DNA from: Pseudomonas sp. CBZ-4
GTDB lineage: Bacteria; Pseudomonadota; Gammaproteobacteria; Pseudomonadales; Pseudomonadaceae
Direction: 5' to 3'
NCBI RefSeq assembly: GCF_000346755.1
Contig: NZ_ANNV01000102.1
Coordinates: 1-64,000, forward strand
Length of the DNA stretch: 64,000 nt
Part shown: in pieces, positions 33,680 through 42,713 of the stretch
Numbering within the stretch: the first letter of the stretch is position 1
Layout: each line of letters begins with the position of its first letter
Program-made: the position numbers and the translations under genes
The notes under the pieces: generated by a model
Databases searched by the model: none
Told to the model about the DNA's origin: nothing
Seen by the model: only the letters and a program-made list of their open reading frames with translations

Positions 33680-34441
33680 TCAGAGCATTACATCGCCGCC
33701 ATTGGGGGACAGTGTTTGCCCGGCATAAAATGCGCCAGCGCTCGAAGCCAGGAGCAAAGCGGTAGGTGCGATTTCATCTACCTGGCCGAAGCGCCCCACC
33801 GGCAACTGTGCTTTCTTGGCCTCAAGCCATTGCGCGCTGTGATTGCGCAACAAGTCGGTATCGACCGGCCCCGGCGCAATCGCGTTGACCATCACATTGT
33901 GTGGCGCACCCTCATAAGCCAGTGCTCGGGTAAACCCCACCACCCCGGCCTTCGCCGCACAGTAATGCGCCAGCCCTGGCGCGCCCTTGTATGCCAGTTG
34001 TGAAGCAACGTTGATGACGCGGCCATACTGGCGTTCGAGCATCCCGGCGAAAAAGGCGCGAGTGACCAGCATCGTCCCGCGCAGATTTATCCCGATGATA
34101 CGATCCCAATCCTGATCATCGGTCATGGCAAATGGACGGTCGCCGCCACCCACACCGGCCGAATTGACCACGATGTCGACCTGCCCCAAACGCTCCTGCG
34201 CCCAGGTGCAGAAACGGTTTACCGCCGCTGGATCAGAGACGTCGCATTCGCTGGCGTGTAGTTCAAGGCCTCGCGAGCGCACGCGATTCTGGAACGCCTC
34301 GGCATTCTGATGATCTGCCACATGGCAAATGGCAACTTCTGCACCATGCTCCAGAAACAATTGCGCAATCGCCGCACCGATTCCCCTGCTTGCGCCGGTG
34401 ATAACAGCCTTGCGGCCCGAAAGATCAAACACGTTACTCAT
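33680..34441 (-). CDS. Short-chain dehydrogenase/reductase
   Basis: A 253-residue classical SDR. Cofactor site TGASRGIGAA, NNAG-like element seen as VNSAGVGGGDRP (Asn-Ser instead of Asn-Asn), catalytic Ser in INVASQLAYKG and Y-x-x-x-K in HYCAAKAG. It probably oxidises or reduces an alcohol/ketone intermediate. The ATG at 34441 overlaps the end of the deacetylase-like gene by 8 bases, implying coupling. Substrate unknown. Confidence 0.9.
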   Translation of the reverse strand: MSNVFDLSGRKAVITGASRGIGAAIAQLFLEHGAEVAICHVADHQNAEAFQNRVRSRGLELHASECDVSDPAAVNRFCTWAQERLGQVDIVVNSAGVGGGDRPFAMTDDQDWDRIIGINLRGTMLVTRAFFAGMLERQYGRVINVASQLAYKGAPGLAHYCAAKAGVVGFTRALAYEGAPHNVMVNAIAPGPVDTDLLRNHSAQWLEAKKAQLPVGRFGQVDEIAPTALLLASSAGAFYAGQTLSPNGGDVML

Positions 34442-35357
34442 GACCGACTCCCAGTGTTCGAGCGGGATGGACGCTCTGCCAGTGGTTGGCAATATCGATG
34501 CGTCGAGTGATCCATACGTCAGGGAAACTCAAAACGTAATCGAGGAATCGCTCCAATGCAGCTGCCCGGGCCGGATGCCCCACCAAGCGCAGGTGCAGAC
34601 CGACCGACATCATCTTGGGTTGGGTTTCTCCTTCCTTGTAGAGCATGTCGAACGCATCTTTGAGGAAGCTGAACCATTGGCTTCCGGTACTGACGCCAGC
34701 CGCGAACTGTCCGTCGTTGTTGGTTAACGAATACGGGATGATCAGGTGAGGTTTGCCGCTTACCTGGGTCCAGAACGGTAACTCGTCCCCGTAGTAATCC
34801 GAGTCGTAGGTGAACCCGCCCTCCTCGACCAGCAGCCGACGGGTGTTGACGCTCGGGGAGTAGCGGCAATACCAACCCTGGGGCCGAACGCCCGTTGTAC
34901 GCTCAAGGGATTCCACCGCTTTACGGATGTGCTCGCGCTCCTGTTCCTCGCTGAGCTGGTAGTGCTGGATCCACCGCCAGCCGTGGGAGCACACATCGAA
35001 GCCCGATTCGCGGATGGCTTCACAGGCATCCGGATTACGCTCCAGGGCGAGCGCGCAGCCATAGATGGTCGCTGGCAGGGAACGCTCCTGGAACAGGCGC
35101 ATCACCCGCCAGAAACCCACTCGGCTGCCATATTCGAATAGCCCTTCAGCGGCCAGATCCCGGCCCTTTACACCGGTATTGAGGCCGCTGCTTTCGGTGA
35201 ACCACGTTTCGCTACTGTCCTCGCCGTCCTGAATGGACGGCTCCGAGCCTTCCTCATAGTTCATGACGAAATTCAGTGCGAGTCGGGCGCCCCCGGGCCA
35301 TTTAGGATCAGGAGGATTACGGCCATAGCCGACAAAATCTCGTTGAAGATCACTCAT
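34434..35357 (-). CDS. Allantoinase PuuE-like polysaccharide deacetylase family protein
   Basis: A 307-residue NodB-fold metal hydrolase close to PuuE, the cofactor-sparing allantoinase group. Seen: the N-terminal YGRNPPDPKWPGGARLALNFV, the NYEEGSE and GLFEYGSRVGFWRVMRL regions, SHGWRWIQH, and the GWYCRYSPSVNTR loop. These enzymes act on cyclic ureides or related C-N bonds. With the hydantoinase it gives the operon two different ring-opening hydrolases. The start overlaps the epimerase stop (ATGA). Confidence 0.88.
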   Translation of the reverse strand: MSDLQRDFVGYGRNPPDPKWPGGARLALNFVMNYEEGSEPSIQDGEDSSETWFTESSGLNTGVKGRDLAAEGLFEYGSRVGFWRVMRLFQERSLPATIYGCALALERNPDACEAIRESGFDVCSHGWRWIQHYQLSEEQEREHIRKAVESLERTTGVRPQGWYCRYSPSVNTRRLLVEEGGFTYDSDYYGDELPFWTQVSGKPHLIIPYSLTNNDGQFAAGVSTGSQWFSFLKDAFDMLYKEGETQPKMMSVGLHLRLVGHPARAAALERFLDYVLSFPDVWITRRIDIANHWQSVHPARTLGVGHE

Positions 35358-36310
35358 GCTTTCTGCACCTCGAAACTATGAGGAAGGTGAGTCGATTCCA
35401 GCCAGCGCGCGTACGCTTGAATGCCGTCATCAAGGGATATTTTTGGCACGTAACCCAGGTCACGGCGCGCCGCATCAATACTGAATTTCTGCTGGAATTC
35501 ATCGACAGGATCCGCGCCCGGCTCAAGGGCGATATCGGCACCGGGAAAGATAGTGCGCACGACCTGCGCGATCTCTTCAAGCGTTACACGGGTGTCGCCG
35601 GTGACGTTGTAGGTGGTGCGTGGCAGCACGGGGGCATCCAGCGCACAAAGCAAGCCCTGAACGGCGTCTTCAACGTGAATGAATTGCCTGGGGAAGTCCG
35701 CTCCGAAAGACATTCGGGTGGCGCGCCTGGCCAAGGCATCTTCAATCATCTTACGAATCACACAGTCAGTGGTTCTCCCCGGGCCGTAGACCCAGGACAG
35801 TCGAACACTCGCCGCAGACAGCCCATACTGTTCGGCGTAGGCCGTGGTGATGTACTCGGAAGAAACCTTGCTGGCACCGTAGAGGCTGCCTGGCTTGAGT
35901 AAAACGTCTTCGTAAGCGGGACCCGACTCGACCACCCCATAAGCACTGGTCGAGGAGCAATACACAAAGCGCCGAACAGCGTGAACACGCGCCAACTCAA
36001 GTACGTTGGCGGTACCGACAATGTTCACTTGCACCATCGAATACGGCGCATCACGCGCCACCATTGGCCCGGAAAACGCACCGCAATGAATGATGGAATC
36101 GACTCCATCCAGAGCGATGGCATGCAGGCGATGGATATCGCCAAGGTCGCACGCTGTGATCTTGACCCCCTCCTGGGTGACCGAGGCGAGCCGATCCAGT
36201 GCCAGCACCGGTCGGCCCTGCTCGACCAGACGACGCACCACCTGGCGACCTACCAACCCTGCCGCTCCGGTGACCAATACCGGTTTGCTTATCGATTGAT
36301 CGAAACTCAT
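35354..36310 (-). CDS. NAD-dependent epimerase/dehydratase family protein
   Basis: A 318-residue extended SDR. NAD site TGAAGLVGRQVVRRL, then FVYCSSTSAYG and the catalytic Y-x-x-x-K in YGASKVSSEYI. Enzymes of this fold include uronate dehydrogenase and sugar-nucleotide epimerases, so a sugar-like or polyol intermediate is possible. Overlaps the ABC ATPase gene by four bases. Confidence 0.9.
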   Translation of the reverse strand: MSFDQSISKPVLVTGAAGLVGRQVVRRLVEQGRPVLALDRLASVTQEGVKITACDLGDIHRLHAIALDGVDSIIHCGAFSGPMVARDAPYSMVQVNIVGTANVLELARVHAVRRFVYCSSTSAYGVVESGPAYEDVLLKPGSLYGASKVSSEYITTAYAEQYGLSAASVRLSWVYGPGRTTDCVIRKMIEDALARRATRMSFGADFPRQFIHVEDAVQGLLCALDAPVLPRTTYNVTGDTRVTLEEIAQVVRTIFPGADIALEPGADPVDEFQQKFSIDAARRDLGYVPKISLDDGIQAYARWLESTHLPHSFEVQKA

Positions 36311-37965
36311 GCGCGCAGCTCCGCCTGTGGGGCGCGCATTGGCGCCTCTTCTCGGACCTCGATAGGCAGTTCGGCCTCGAGCAGCTTGCGGGTATAGGCC
36401 TCCTTCGGATTGGCAAAAATCTCCTCCGTCGGGCCTTGCTCGATGATCTTGCCGTGGCGCATCACGGCAACGTAATGCGCCAATGACCGGACTGAGTTCA
36501 AATCATGGGTAATGAACAGCGCCGACAGCCCCATACGCTTTTGCAAATCCCGCACAAGGTCGATGATCTGCGCTCGAACCCGAATGTCGAGTGCCGTTGT
36601 CGGCTCATCGAAAATCACAAAATCAGGATTGACCGCCAAGGCCCTGGCCACGCCTACGCGCTTCTGCTCGCCGGCCGTCAGCTCATGGGGGTAAACATCT
36701 GCCTTGGCCCTGGATATGCCAACCAGATCGAGCAACTCCAAAACCCGCGCCTGTTTGGCCGCGCGGGTCAGCGGTGCGCCCAACTTGAGAGGCTCGGCAA
36801 CGAGATCGCGCACCCGCCACCTGGGGTTAAGCGCCACATAAGGCTCCTGGAACACCATCTGCATCCGCCGGCGCACGTTTCTGAACTGCTTATCAGAGAG
36901 GGTCAGTGTTTCCTGGCCATCGAACCGGATCGAGCCCGAGTCCGATTGCAGTAAACGAACCAGGCATTGGCCGGTCGTGGTTTTGCCGGATCCGCTTTCC
37001 CCAACCAGGGCCAAGGTCTCCCCTTTGCGGATGGTCAGCGACACATGGTCTACCGCGCGAACCGGCTCAGTGGAGCCCTCCACATGGAACAACTTCACCA
37101 GGTTCGTGACCTCTAGCAGCGGTGCAGCCTCGGCGCCGGGTTGTGCCGGCTGGCCATCCATCGGCAACGGACGTACACGGGCTGCCTCCAGCAACTCCCG
37201 GCTATAGGGATGCTGAGGACCATCGTTAAGAAAAGAGCGGATGGTGGTGAGCTCCACCAAACGCCCGGCTTTCATGATGCCGACCCGATCGCAGTAGCTG
37301 GCCACCATGCCGAGGTCATGGGTAATCAGAACAACCGCCAGCCCAAGCTCACGCCCTTTTTCCACTAGCAGGTCCAGCACCTGCAGTTGGATCGTTGCAT
37401 CAAGCCCCAGGGTCGCATCATCGGCGAGCAGAATTTTCGGTTGTGCGATCAACGCCATGGCGATTACCACCCGCTGCGCCATACCACCGGAAAGCTCATG
37501 CGGGTAGGCGTGCGCCCTTTTCTCAGGGTTCACAATTCCGACTTGCTCAAACAGGCGAATTGACTCCTGCCATGCGTCTTTTTTGTTGATCCCTCGATGG
37601 GCCCGAAGAACTCTGGCGATTTGCTCGCCCACCTTCACTACCGGGTCCAGCAACGATTTAGCGTTGGTTCCGATCAGCGCAACCTCGCCGCCTCGATAGC
37701 CGCGTCTTTGCTGCGGTGTCATCGTGGAAATCGCGTGCCCGTTGACCCGTATCTCGCCGTCAACAATGCATCCGTCGCCTGGCAGCATGTCGATAATGGC
37801 GCGCGCAAGAAGCGACTTTCCTGCACCTGTCTCACCAACAATGCCGAGAATCTCCCCCTTCTTCAGCGAGAAACTCACTTCCTGTAAGGCAGGCGGCATT
37901 GATCGGTCCGAAAACCCGACGCTGATGTTGCGTACCTCAAGTAAGGGTTCGTTGGTGTTTGTCAT
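36307..37965 (-). CDS. Fused dual-ATPase of a peptide-type ABC importer
   Basis: A 552-residue protein with two complete ABC domains, equivalent to DppD plus DppF joined. The first half has GETGAGKSL, LSGGMAQR and ILLADDATLGLD; the second has GESGSGKTT, LTAGEQKRVG (a variant signature) and FVIFDEPTTALD. It powers the SBP-permease set encoded just upstream. The ATG at 37965 overlaps the permease stop (ATGA). The altered signature LTAGEQ in domain two is worth noting but occurs in the family. Confidence 0.92.
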   Translation of the reverse strand: MTNTNEPLLEVRNISVGFSDRSMPPALQEVSFSLKKGEILGIVGETGAGKSLLARAIIDMLPGDGCIVDGEIRVNGHAISTMTPQQRRGYRGGEVALIGTNAKSLLDPVVKVGEQIARVLRAHRGINKKDAWQESIRLFEQVGIVNPEKRAHAYPHELSGGMAQRVVIAMALIAQPKILLADDATLGLDATIQLQVLDLLVEKGRELGLAVVLITHDLGMVASYCDRVGIMKAGRLVELTTIRSFLNDGPQHPYSRELLEAARVRPLPMDGQPAQPGAEAAPLLEVTNLVKLFHVEGSTEPVRAVDHVSLTIRKGETLALVGESGSGKTTTGQCLVRLLQSDSGSIRFDGQETLTLSDKQFRNVRRRMQMVFQEPYVALNPRWRVRDLVAEPLKLGAPLTRAAKQARVLELLDLVGISRAKADVYPHELTAGEQKRVGVARALAVNPDFVIFDEPTTALDIRVRAQIIDLVRDLQKRMGLSALFITHDLNSVRSLAHYVAVMRHGKIIEQGPTEEIFANPKEAYTRKLLEAELPIEVREEAPMRAPQAELRA

Positions 37966-38807
37966 GAGGAGCTCCTTGTCTGCGGGTCGAACAGTTGCTT
38001 GGCCGCGTCTCCGAGAAGCGCAAACGTCAGTACTGAAAAAACGATGGCGAGCCCTGGAAACAGCGCGACCCACCAGATACCCAGGATCATTTGCTGCGCG
38101 CCGTTGCTGACCATCAGACCCCATTCCGGAGTAGGCATGCGCACGCCGGCACCGACGAAGGACAGGCCCGCCGTCAGCAGAATGGCCATGCCGATGCTGA
38201 TGGATATCTGCACGATGGCAGGCGTCAACGCATTTGGCAGGATGTGCTGGAACATGATTGCGCTGTCCGTGGCACCACTGCATCTGGCCGCGGCAATAAA
38301 CGGACGATCACGCAGCGACAAGACTTCAGCCCGGATCAGCCGGGCGAAGACCGGTGTGAAAAGTACGGCCAGCACAATGGCAACGTTCCATATTTCCTGG
38401 CCCATGACGGACACCAGCACCATGCCCAGCACAAACACAGGAAATGACTGGATAAAGTCAAAAAAACGCATCGCCAGGGAGCTGCCCCAGCCTTTGTAGT
38501 AGCCAATGGCGAGCCCGAGTGGAACGCCAATGACAAAGGCGATGGCCACGGCGGTCACGCTGATCAGAAGGTTGATTCGGGTCGCGAAAATGACACGGGA
38601 AAAAATGTCCATGCCGGACACATCGGTGCCGAAAAAATGAATCAACGATGGCTCTTGCAGTGCATTTATCGGATCAGCGGTTTCCGGCGAGTAAGGGGCA
38701 ATCCATGGCGCAAAGATGATCGCCACAAACTGAATAGCCAGCAGCACCAGGCCGATGATCAAGGTTGCCTTGCCGGCAACGCTACGCTGTGCAGATAGCG
38801 GTCTCAT
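37962..38807 (-). CDS. Peptide-type ABC importer permease (DppC-like)
   Basis: A 281-residue inner-membrane permease with an N-terminal hydrophobic helix, the FGTDVSGMDIFSRVIFATRI region typical of DppC/OppC, and the EAA loop RPFIAAARCSGATDSAIMFQHILPN (in pieces). Overlaps both neighbouring transporter genes by four bases. Confidence 0.92.
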   Translation of the reverse strand: MRPLSAQRSVAGKATLIIGLVLLAIQFVAIIFAPWIAPYSPETADPINALQEPSLIHFFGTDVSGMDIFSRVIFATRINLLISVTAVAIAFVIGVPLGLAIGYYKGWGSSLAMRFFDFIQSFPVFVLGMVLVSVMGQEIWNVAIVLAVLFTPVFARLIRAEVLSLRDRPFIAAARCSGATDSAIMFQHILPNALTPAIVQISISIGMAILLTAGLSFVGAGVRMPTPEWGLMVSNGAQQMILGIWWVALFPGLAIVFSVLTFALLGDAAKQLFDPQTRSSS

Positions 38808-39844
38808 ACTTCAATCCTCGGATCAGCAATGCCGTACAGAACATCTACGACGGTGTAAACGATGAGAATGAAAGCGGCAGCGACCAGCACAAATCCCTGT
38901 AACGCGGGGTAATCGCTGTTCATGACAGCGGATACCGCGTACTGGCCGAGGCCGCCCCAGGCGAAAATCGTTTCAACCAGAACCGCCGCGCCCAGCAGAA
39001 AACCGAAGAGAAAACCGACCATGGTGATGATCGGTGGCAGGCTGTTGCGCATCGCGATCCGAACCAACTGCCATTCAGAAAGACCGCTCGCCCGTGCATG
39101 ACGAATGAACTCGCTGCGGTAGTTATCGGCGAAAACAATCTGGGTCATCTTCATCAACGCGCCGGCGTTGACGATGGTCAGCGTAAGCACCGGCAACCAC
39201 AGGCGGCCGACAGCCGAGGCGAATGCGGCGGTATCACCGGCAAGCAACGTGTCTATGGTCAGAAACCCGGTAACGGCTGGCGGCGCAGTGAGTATCGGGT
39301 CCAGCCTGCCGAACGGTGCGGGAGCAATGCCGGCGACATTGAACAGAAAGTAGATGAGCAGCAGACCCACCCAGAAGTCAGGCACCGCGCCCGCCGCCAG
39401 GCCGTAGACCTTGCTGAACCGATTGATCATTCCGTTGGGCTTGGTCACTGCAACAACCGCAAGCACCACGCTCACCATGATCGTCAGAATCATTGCGTAG
39501 GTAATCAGCTCGAGCGTTGCCGGCACCCGGTCGAGCAAATCAACGGCCACAGGGTTGGAGGTGAACATCGACGTTCCCAGGTCACCGTGAACGACCGTTG
39601 AAAGGTAGCTCGTGAACTGCGACCAGATGCTGCCGTTGAGGCCCAGCCGCTCGCGCAGGCTCAGAATCTGCTCGGGCGTGGCCATATTGCCTAGCATCAG
39701 CAGGGCCGGGTCACCAGGCAGTAAACGAATCAGCAGAAACGTGGCAAGCAGCACGCCAAACATCTGCGGAACAAGAATAGTCAGCCTGGCCAGTACGATA
39801 CGTAGTGGGCGAGGCAGCGACCGCAATGAATTGCTAAGTCTCAT
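38804..39844 (-). CDS. Peptide-type ABC importer permease (DppB-like)
   Basis: A 346-residue permease of the DppB/OppB type: FLLIRLLPGDPALLMLG near the N-terminus, LGLNGSIWSQF, and the late EAA region HARASGLSEWQLVRIAMRNSLPP followed by AVLVETIFAWGGLG. It lies 67 bases after the binding-protein gene. Confidence 0.92.
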   Translation of the reverse strand: MRLSNSLRSLPRPLRIVLARLTILVPQMFGVLLATFLLIRLLPGDPALLMLGNMATPEQILSLRERLGLNGSIWSQFTSYLSTVVHGDLGTSMFTSNPVAVDLLDRVPATLELITYAMILTIMVSVVLAVVAVTKPNGMINRFSKVYGLAAGAVPDFWVGLLLIYFLFNVAGIAPAPFGRLDPILTAPPAVTGFLTIDTLLAGDTAAFASAVGRLWLPVLTLTIVNAGALMKMTQIVFADNYRSEFIRHARASGLSEWQLVRIAMRNSLPPIITMVGFLFGFLLGAAVLVETIFAWGGLGQYAVSAVMNSDYPALQGFVLVAAAFILIVYTVVDVLYGIADPRIEV

Positions 39845-39911
39845 ACTGGTTTCCTTGCAAGTAGTCTTGCGCAGCTAGCGGGGCAAAGCACCACCCCGCT
39901 GCTGGCTCTAC

Positions 39912-41522
39912 TTATTTCTTGTAGAGGTCGTACCAACTGTTGCTGTTGGGCGTGTACCAACTGAAACCAGCGACATTGGCGCGGGTGGCCAGTTGGTAGC
40001 CTGGATTCATCAAAAACACCCAAGGCGCCTCGTCCACAACAATTTGCTGGACGCGCTTCATGCCAGCATCCCTCGCCGCCTCGTCCGTGCTCGACAACGC
40101 GTCGTTGATCAGCTTGTCGACTTCGGCATTGTTGAATTTCGGGTAGTTGATAAGTGAGGCGCTGTTAAGCCAGAGATTCGCCACATAAGCCGCATCGGGG
40201 ACAATGGCCATGTCGCGGAAGAAATACATGGGGATCGTGCCCTTGGAGTACTTCTCCACCAGCGTCGAGGCGGGCAACTTCACCAGTTCCACGTCAACGT
40301 TGGCGCGGGCGAACGCGGTCTTGAGGATGACGGCAATCTCTTCCTCGATCTGATCACCGGTACGGTAGCCAAGCTGGGTTTTGAAGCCCGATTCCTGGCC
40401 CGCCTCTTTCAACAGTGCCTTGGCCTTCTCCACATCCTGGGTGTACGTGAAATATTCATCGGTATAGGACGGATAGATTTCAGAGATCGGGCTCTTGGTT
40501 GCCCGTGCCTTGCCGTAATACACCGCCTTCAGAATATCTTCGCGCGGCACCAGATAATTCAACGCCTGGCGAACCTTGGGGTTATCGAACGGAGGTGTGG
40601 TGTTGTTCATTTCAACGCGGTGAATGTAGTTGCCAAACACCTGCCAAATCTTCAGCTGAGGATTCTTCTCCAGCATCGCCAGCTCACGTGGCGAAAGCCA
40701 TTCGGCTACATCCACGGCCCCAGCTTGCAGTGCTGCCAGGCGGTTGGCCGATGTCGGCATTTCGCGGAATATGATTTTCGAAAGACGCGGCACGCCCCGG
40801 TAATAATTCGGGTTGGCTTCGTACACCACCTCCTGGCCTGACTGGAATTTCGTCACCTGATAGGGCGCGAACGAGGCCGAGTGAGTGGCCAGCCAACTGG
40901 ATGCGTAAGGGTCGTCACTGGTGACGTTCTTGCGGGCAGCAGTGGCGTCCAGAATGCCGAGGTCATTGTTGACCCAGATTCGCTCGATCAGCGGAGAGGT
41001 CTTGGGCAAGGTGACCGTGACGGTCATTTCATCCTGCTTCTTGAACGCTTCTTCAAAGGATTTGATGCCGAGGATCTGGCTCATGTACCAGCGGAAATTC
41101 GCGTTCTTGTTCCAGCCCCTTTCGAACGACCACATCACATCGTCGGCGGACAGGGTGTTGCCCGCTGCGCTCTTGACGCCACTGCGCAAATGAAAGGTGA
41201 TCGAGGTTTTGTCGTCTGCCACCGTCCAGCTTTCAGCCAGCGCCCCCACCAGCTTGTCGAAGTTTTCCACCTGCACACCGTCGACGACCTTGGTGTCGTA
41301 GGCCAGCAGGCGCTCGTAGATGTTGCGCTTGGCTTCGTGGGTGGCTTCGGTCGGCGGATATTCCTGATCGAGCGACTCAGGCGTGCGAGGGCCTGCAACC
41401 ACCAGGATGGCGCTCGCATTCTGGGCAAATGCATTCGGAGCAACAGCCCCACCAAGTAGCGAAACGACTGCCAGCGCCTGCGCAGCGGGCCTCAGAAGGA
41501 ACCGCATTATTTTCGTATTCAT
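39912..41522 (-). CDS. Family 5 solute-binding protein
   Basis: A 536-residue periplasmic binding protein of the peptide/nickel/opine type (SBP_bac_5) with a Sec signal peptide (FLLRPAAQALAVVSLLGGAV, cleavage near AFA). Family landmarks are LAESWTVADDKTSITFHLRSGVK (in part), DDVMWSFERG and VRQALNYLVPRE. It is the first gene of the operon. Family 5 proteins bind peptides, opines, glycosides and amides, so the ligand stays open; the downstream cyclic amide hydrolases suggest an amide- or ureide-containing compound. Confidence 0.92.
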   Translation of the reverse strand: MNTKIMRFLLRPAAQALAVVSLLGGAVAPNAFAQNASAILVVAGPRTPESLDQEYPPTEATHEAKRNIYERLLAYDTKVVDGVQVENFDKLVGALAESWTVADDKTSITFHLRSGVKSAAGNTLSADDVMWSFERGWNKNANFRWYMSQILGIKSFEEAFKKQDEMTVTVTLPKTSPLIERIWVNNDLGILDATAARKNVTSDDPYASSWLATHSASFAPYQVTKFQSGQEVVYEANPNYYRGVPRLSKIIFREMPTSANRLAALQAGAVDVAEWLSPRELAMLEKNPQLKIWQVFGNYIHRVEMNNTTPPFDNPKVRQALNYLVPREDILKAVYYGKARATKSPISEIYPSYTDEYFTYTQDVEKAKALLKEAGQESGFKTQLGYRTGDQIEEEIAVILKTAFARANVDVELVKLPASTLVEKYSKGTIPMYFFRDMAIVPDAAYVANLWLNSASLINYPKFNNAEVDKLINDALSSTDEAARDAGMKRVQQIVVDEAPWVFLMNPGYQLATRANVAGFSWYTPNSNSWYDLYKK

Positions 41523-41966
41523 AGGATAGGATTCTTGGTTGGAGGTGATTGAGTAAGCCCTTCTCAAATACGAAGACGTGATGCCAATAAACTTATGGCT
41601 CACCCCCCCCGCTCTAGAATGGCTGTCTATGGCTTGGGCAGTGAGAGAATCGATAGCTGACATGCAGCCCCAAGATTGTTGCTAAACAATTTGAAATTGT
41701 GACAATCACATAGCAATCCCTGTGCCATCGGTGTGACAAAACTTCGCTCCCGGTTTGAACGTCAATGACAATAGTCTTACAGGCCCCGAAATCAGGAACT
41801 TCACGATGTGCAACGGGGTAAGCCAACAGCCAGTCAAGCACCAACCAACCCTGGCCGAGTTCTTGCTCACTCTCGGTGCGCACCCATGATTCGTGGTCAT
41901 TCGAGGTGCACATTTGAACAATCCCGGGTAATTCTGTGACAATCGCTAATTCTTTGGTAACAAACC
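41523..41966. promoter_or_regulatory. Divergent control region of the SBP operon and GntR gene
   Basis: A 444-base gap without a gene. Candidate operators are the dyads attgtt-gcta-aacaat (41675-41690) and attgt-g-acaat (41696-41706). The 10-mer tgtgacaatc occurs at 41698-41707 and again at 41935-41944, close to the GntR start. FadR-subfamily GntR proteins bind short dyads of this type; assignment is inferred. Confidence 0.45.
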
Positions 41967-42713
41967 ATGCAGACGGCACCCATGCTCATCGACGACTCAC
42001 CCACAGCACGTCCTCGCAAAGCCCGCACTACTGGCCAGATTCTTGGAACAGCCGAGAAACGCGACGCCATTTATGAGCGCATCCTGAATGCGGTGATGGA
42101 ACACCGGCTCATCCCTGGTACCAAGCTTGTGGAGGAGAAGCTTGCCAGCGTATTTGAGGTCAACCGCACCCGCATTCGCGAAGTGCTCGCCCGGCTCGCA
42201 CATGAAGGTGTTGTCACCACGATTCCCAACCGTGGCGCGTTCGTAGCCAGTCCGTCTGTAGAGGAAGCTCGGCATATATTTAACGCACGCAGGATTCTGG
42301 AGCCGGCGCTAATTCGGACGCTCGTAGCGCACGCGGGTGAAAACCAGATCACTCAACTCTATGACCATGTGGCCCTAGAGCGCGCTGCTCGGGAAAACAA
42401 TGACAAGCGCGCGGTTATTCGCTTGTCTGGAGAGTTCCACCTACGGATCGCAGAAATGGTCGGCAGTCCCCCACTTTTGAAACTTATGCGAGAGCTGTCT
42501 TCGCTGACCTGTCTGATTATCCTGTTGTACGACGCGCCCAATGTGCCGGCATGCCCAAACCATGAGCATCTTGAGATCGTGAACGCTATCAAGTCAGGCG
42601 AAACTGAGGAGGCGGTCAGGCTCGTGATAGAGCACCTGAATCACATCGAGAACACGCTGGATCTTTCGATAGGGGAAGAACAGGAGGTGGATCTGGACGA
42701 AATCTTCGGTTGA
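41967..42713 (+). CDS. GntR-family (FCD) transcriptional regulator
   Basis: A 248-residue FadR-type regulator: winged HTH (residues ~30-95: RILNAVMEHRLIPGTKLVEEKLASVF in part, RIREVLARLAHEGVV) and an all-helical FCD effector domain with metal-binding Asp/His positions. It is divergent from the ABC/hydantoinase operon and is likely its local regulator, responding to a carboxylate intermediate. Its 3' end overlaps, on the other strand, the artificial tail of the truncated gene 42641-43651. Confidence 0.92.
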   Translation: MQTAPMLIDDSPTARPRKARTTGQILGTAEKRDAIYERILNAVMEHRLIPGTKLVEEKLASVFEVNRTRIREVLARLAHEGVVTTIPNRGAFVASPSVEEARHIFNARRILEPALIRTLVAHAGENQITQLYDHVALERAARENNDKRAVIRLSGEFHLRIAEMVGSPPLLKLMRELSSLTCLIILLYDAPNVPACPNHEHLEIVNAIKSGETEEAVRLVIEHLNHIENTLDLSIGEEQEVDLDEIFG

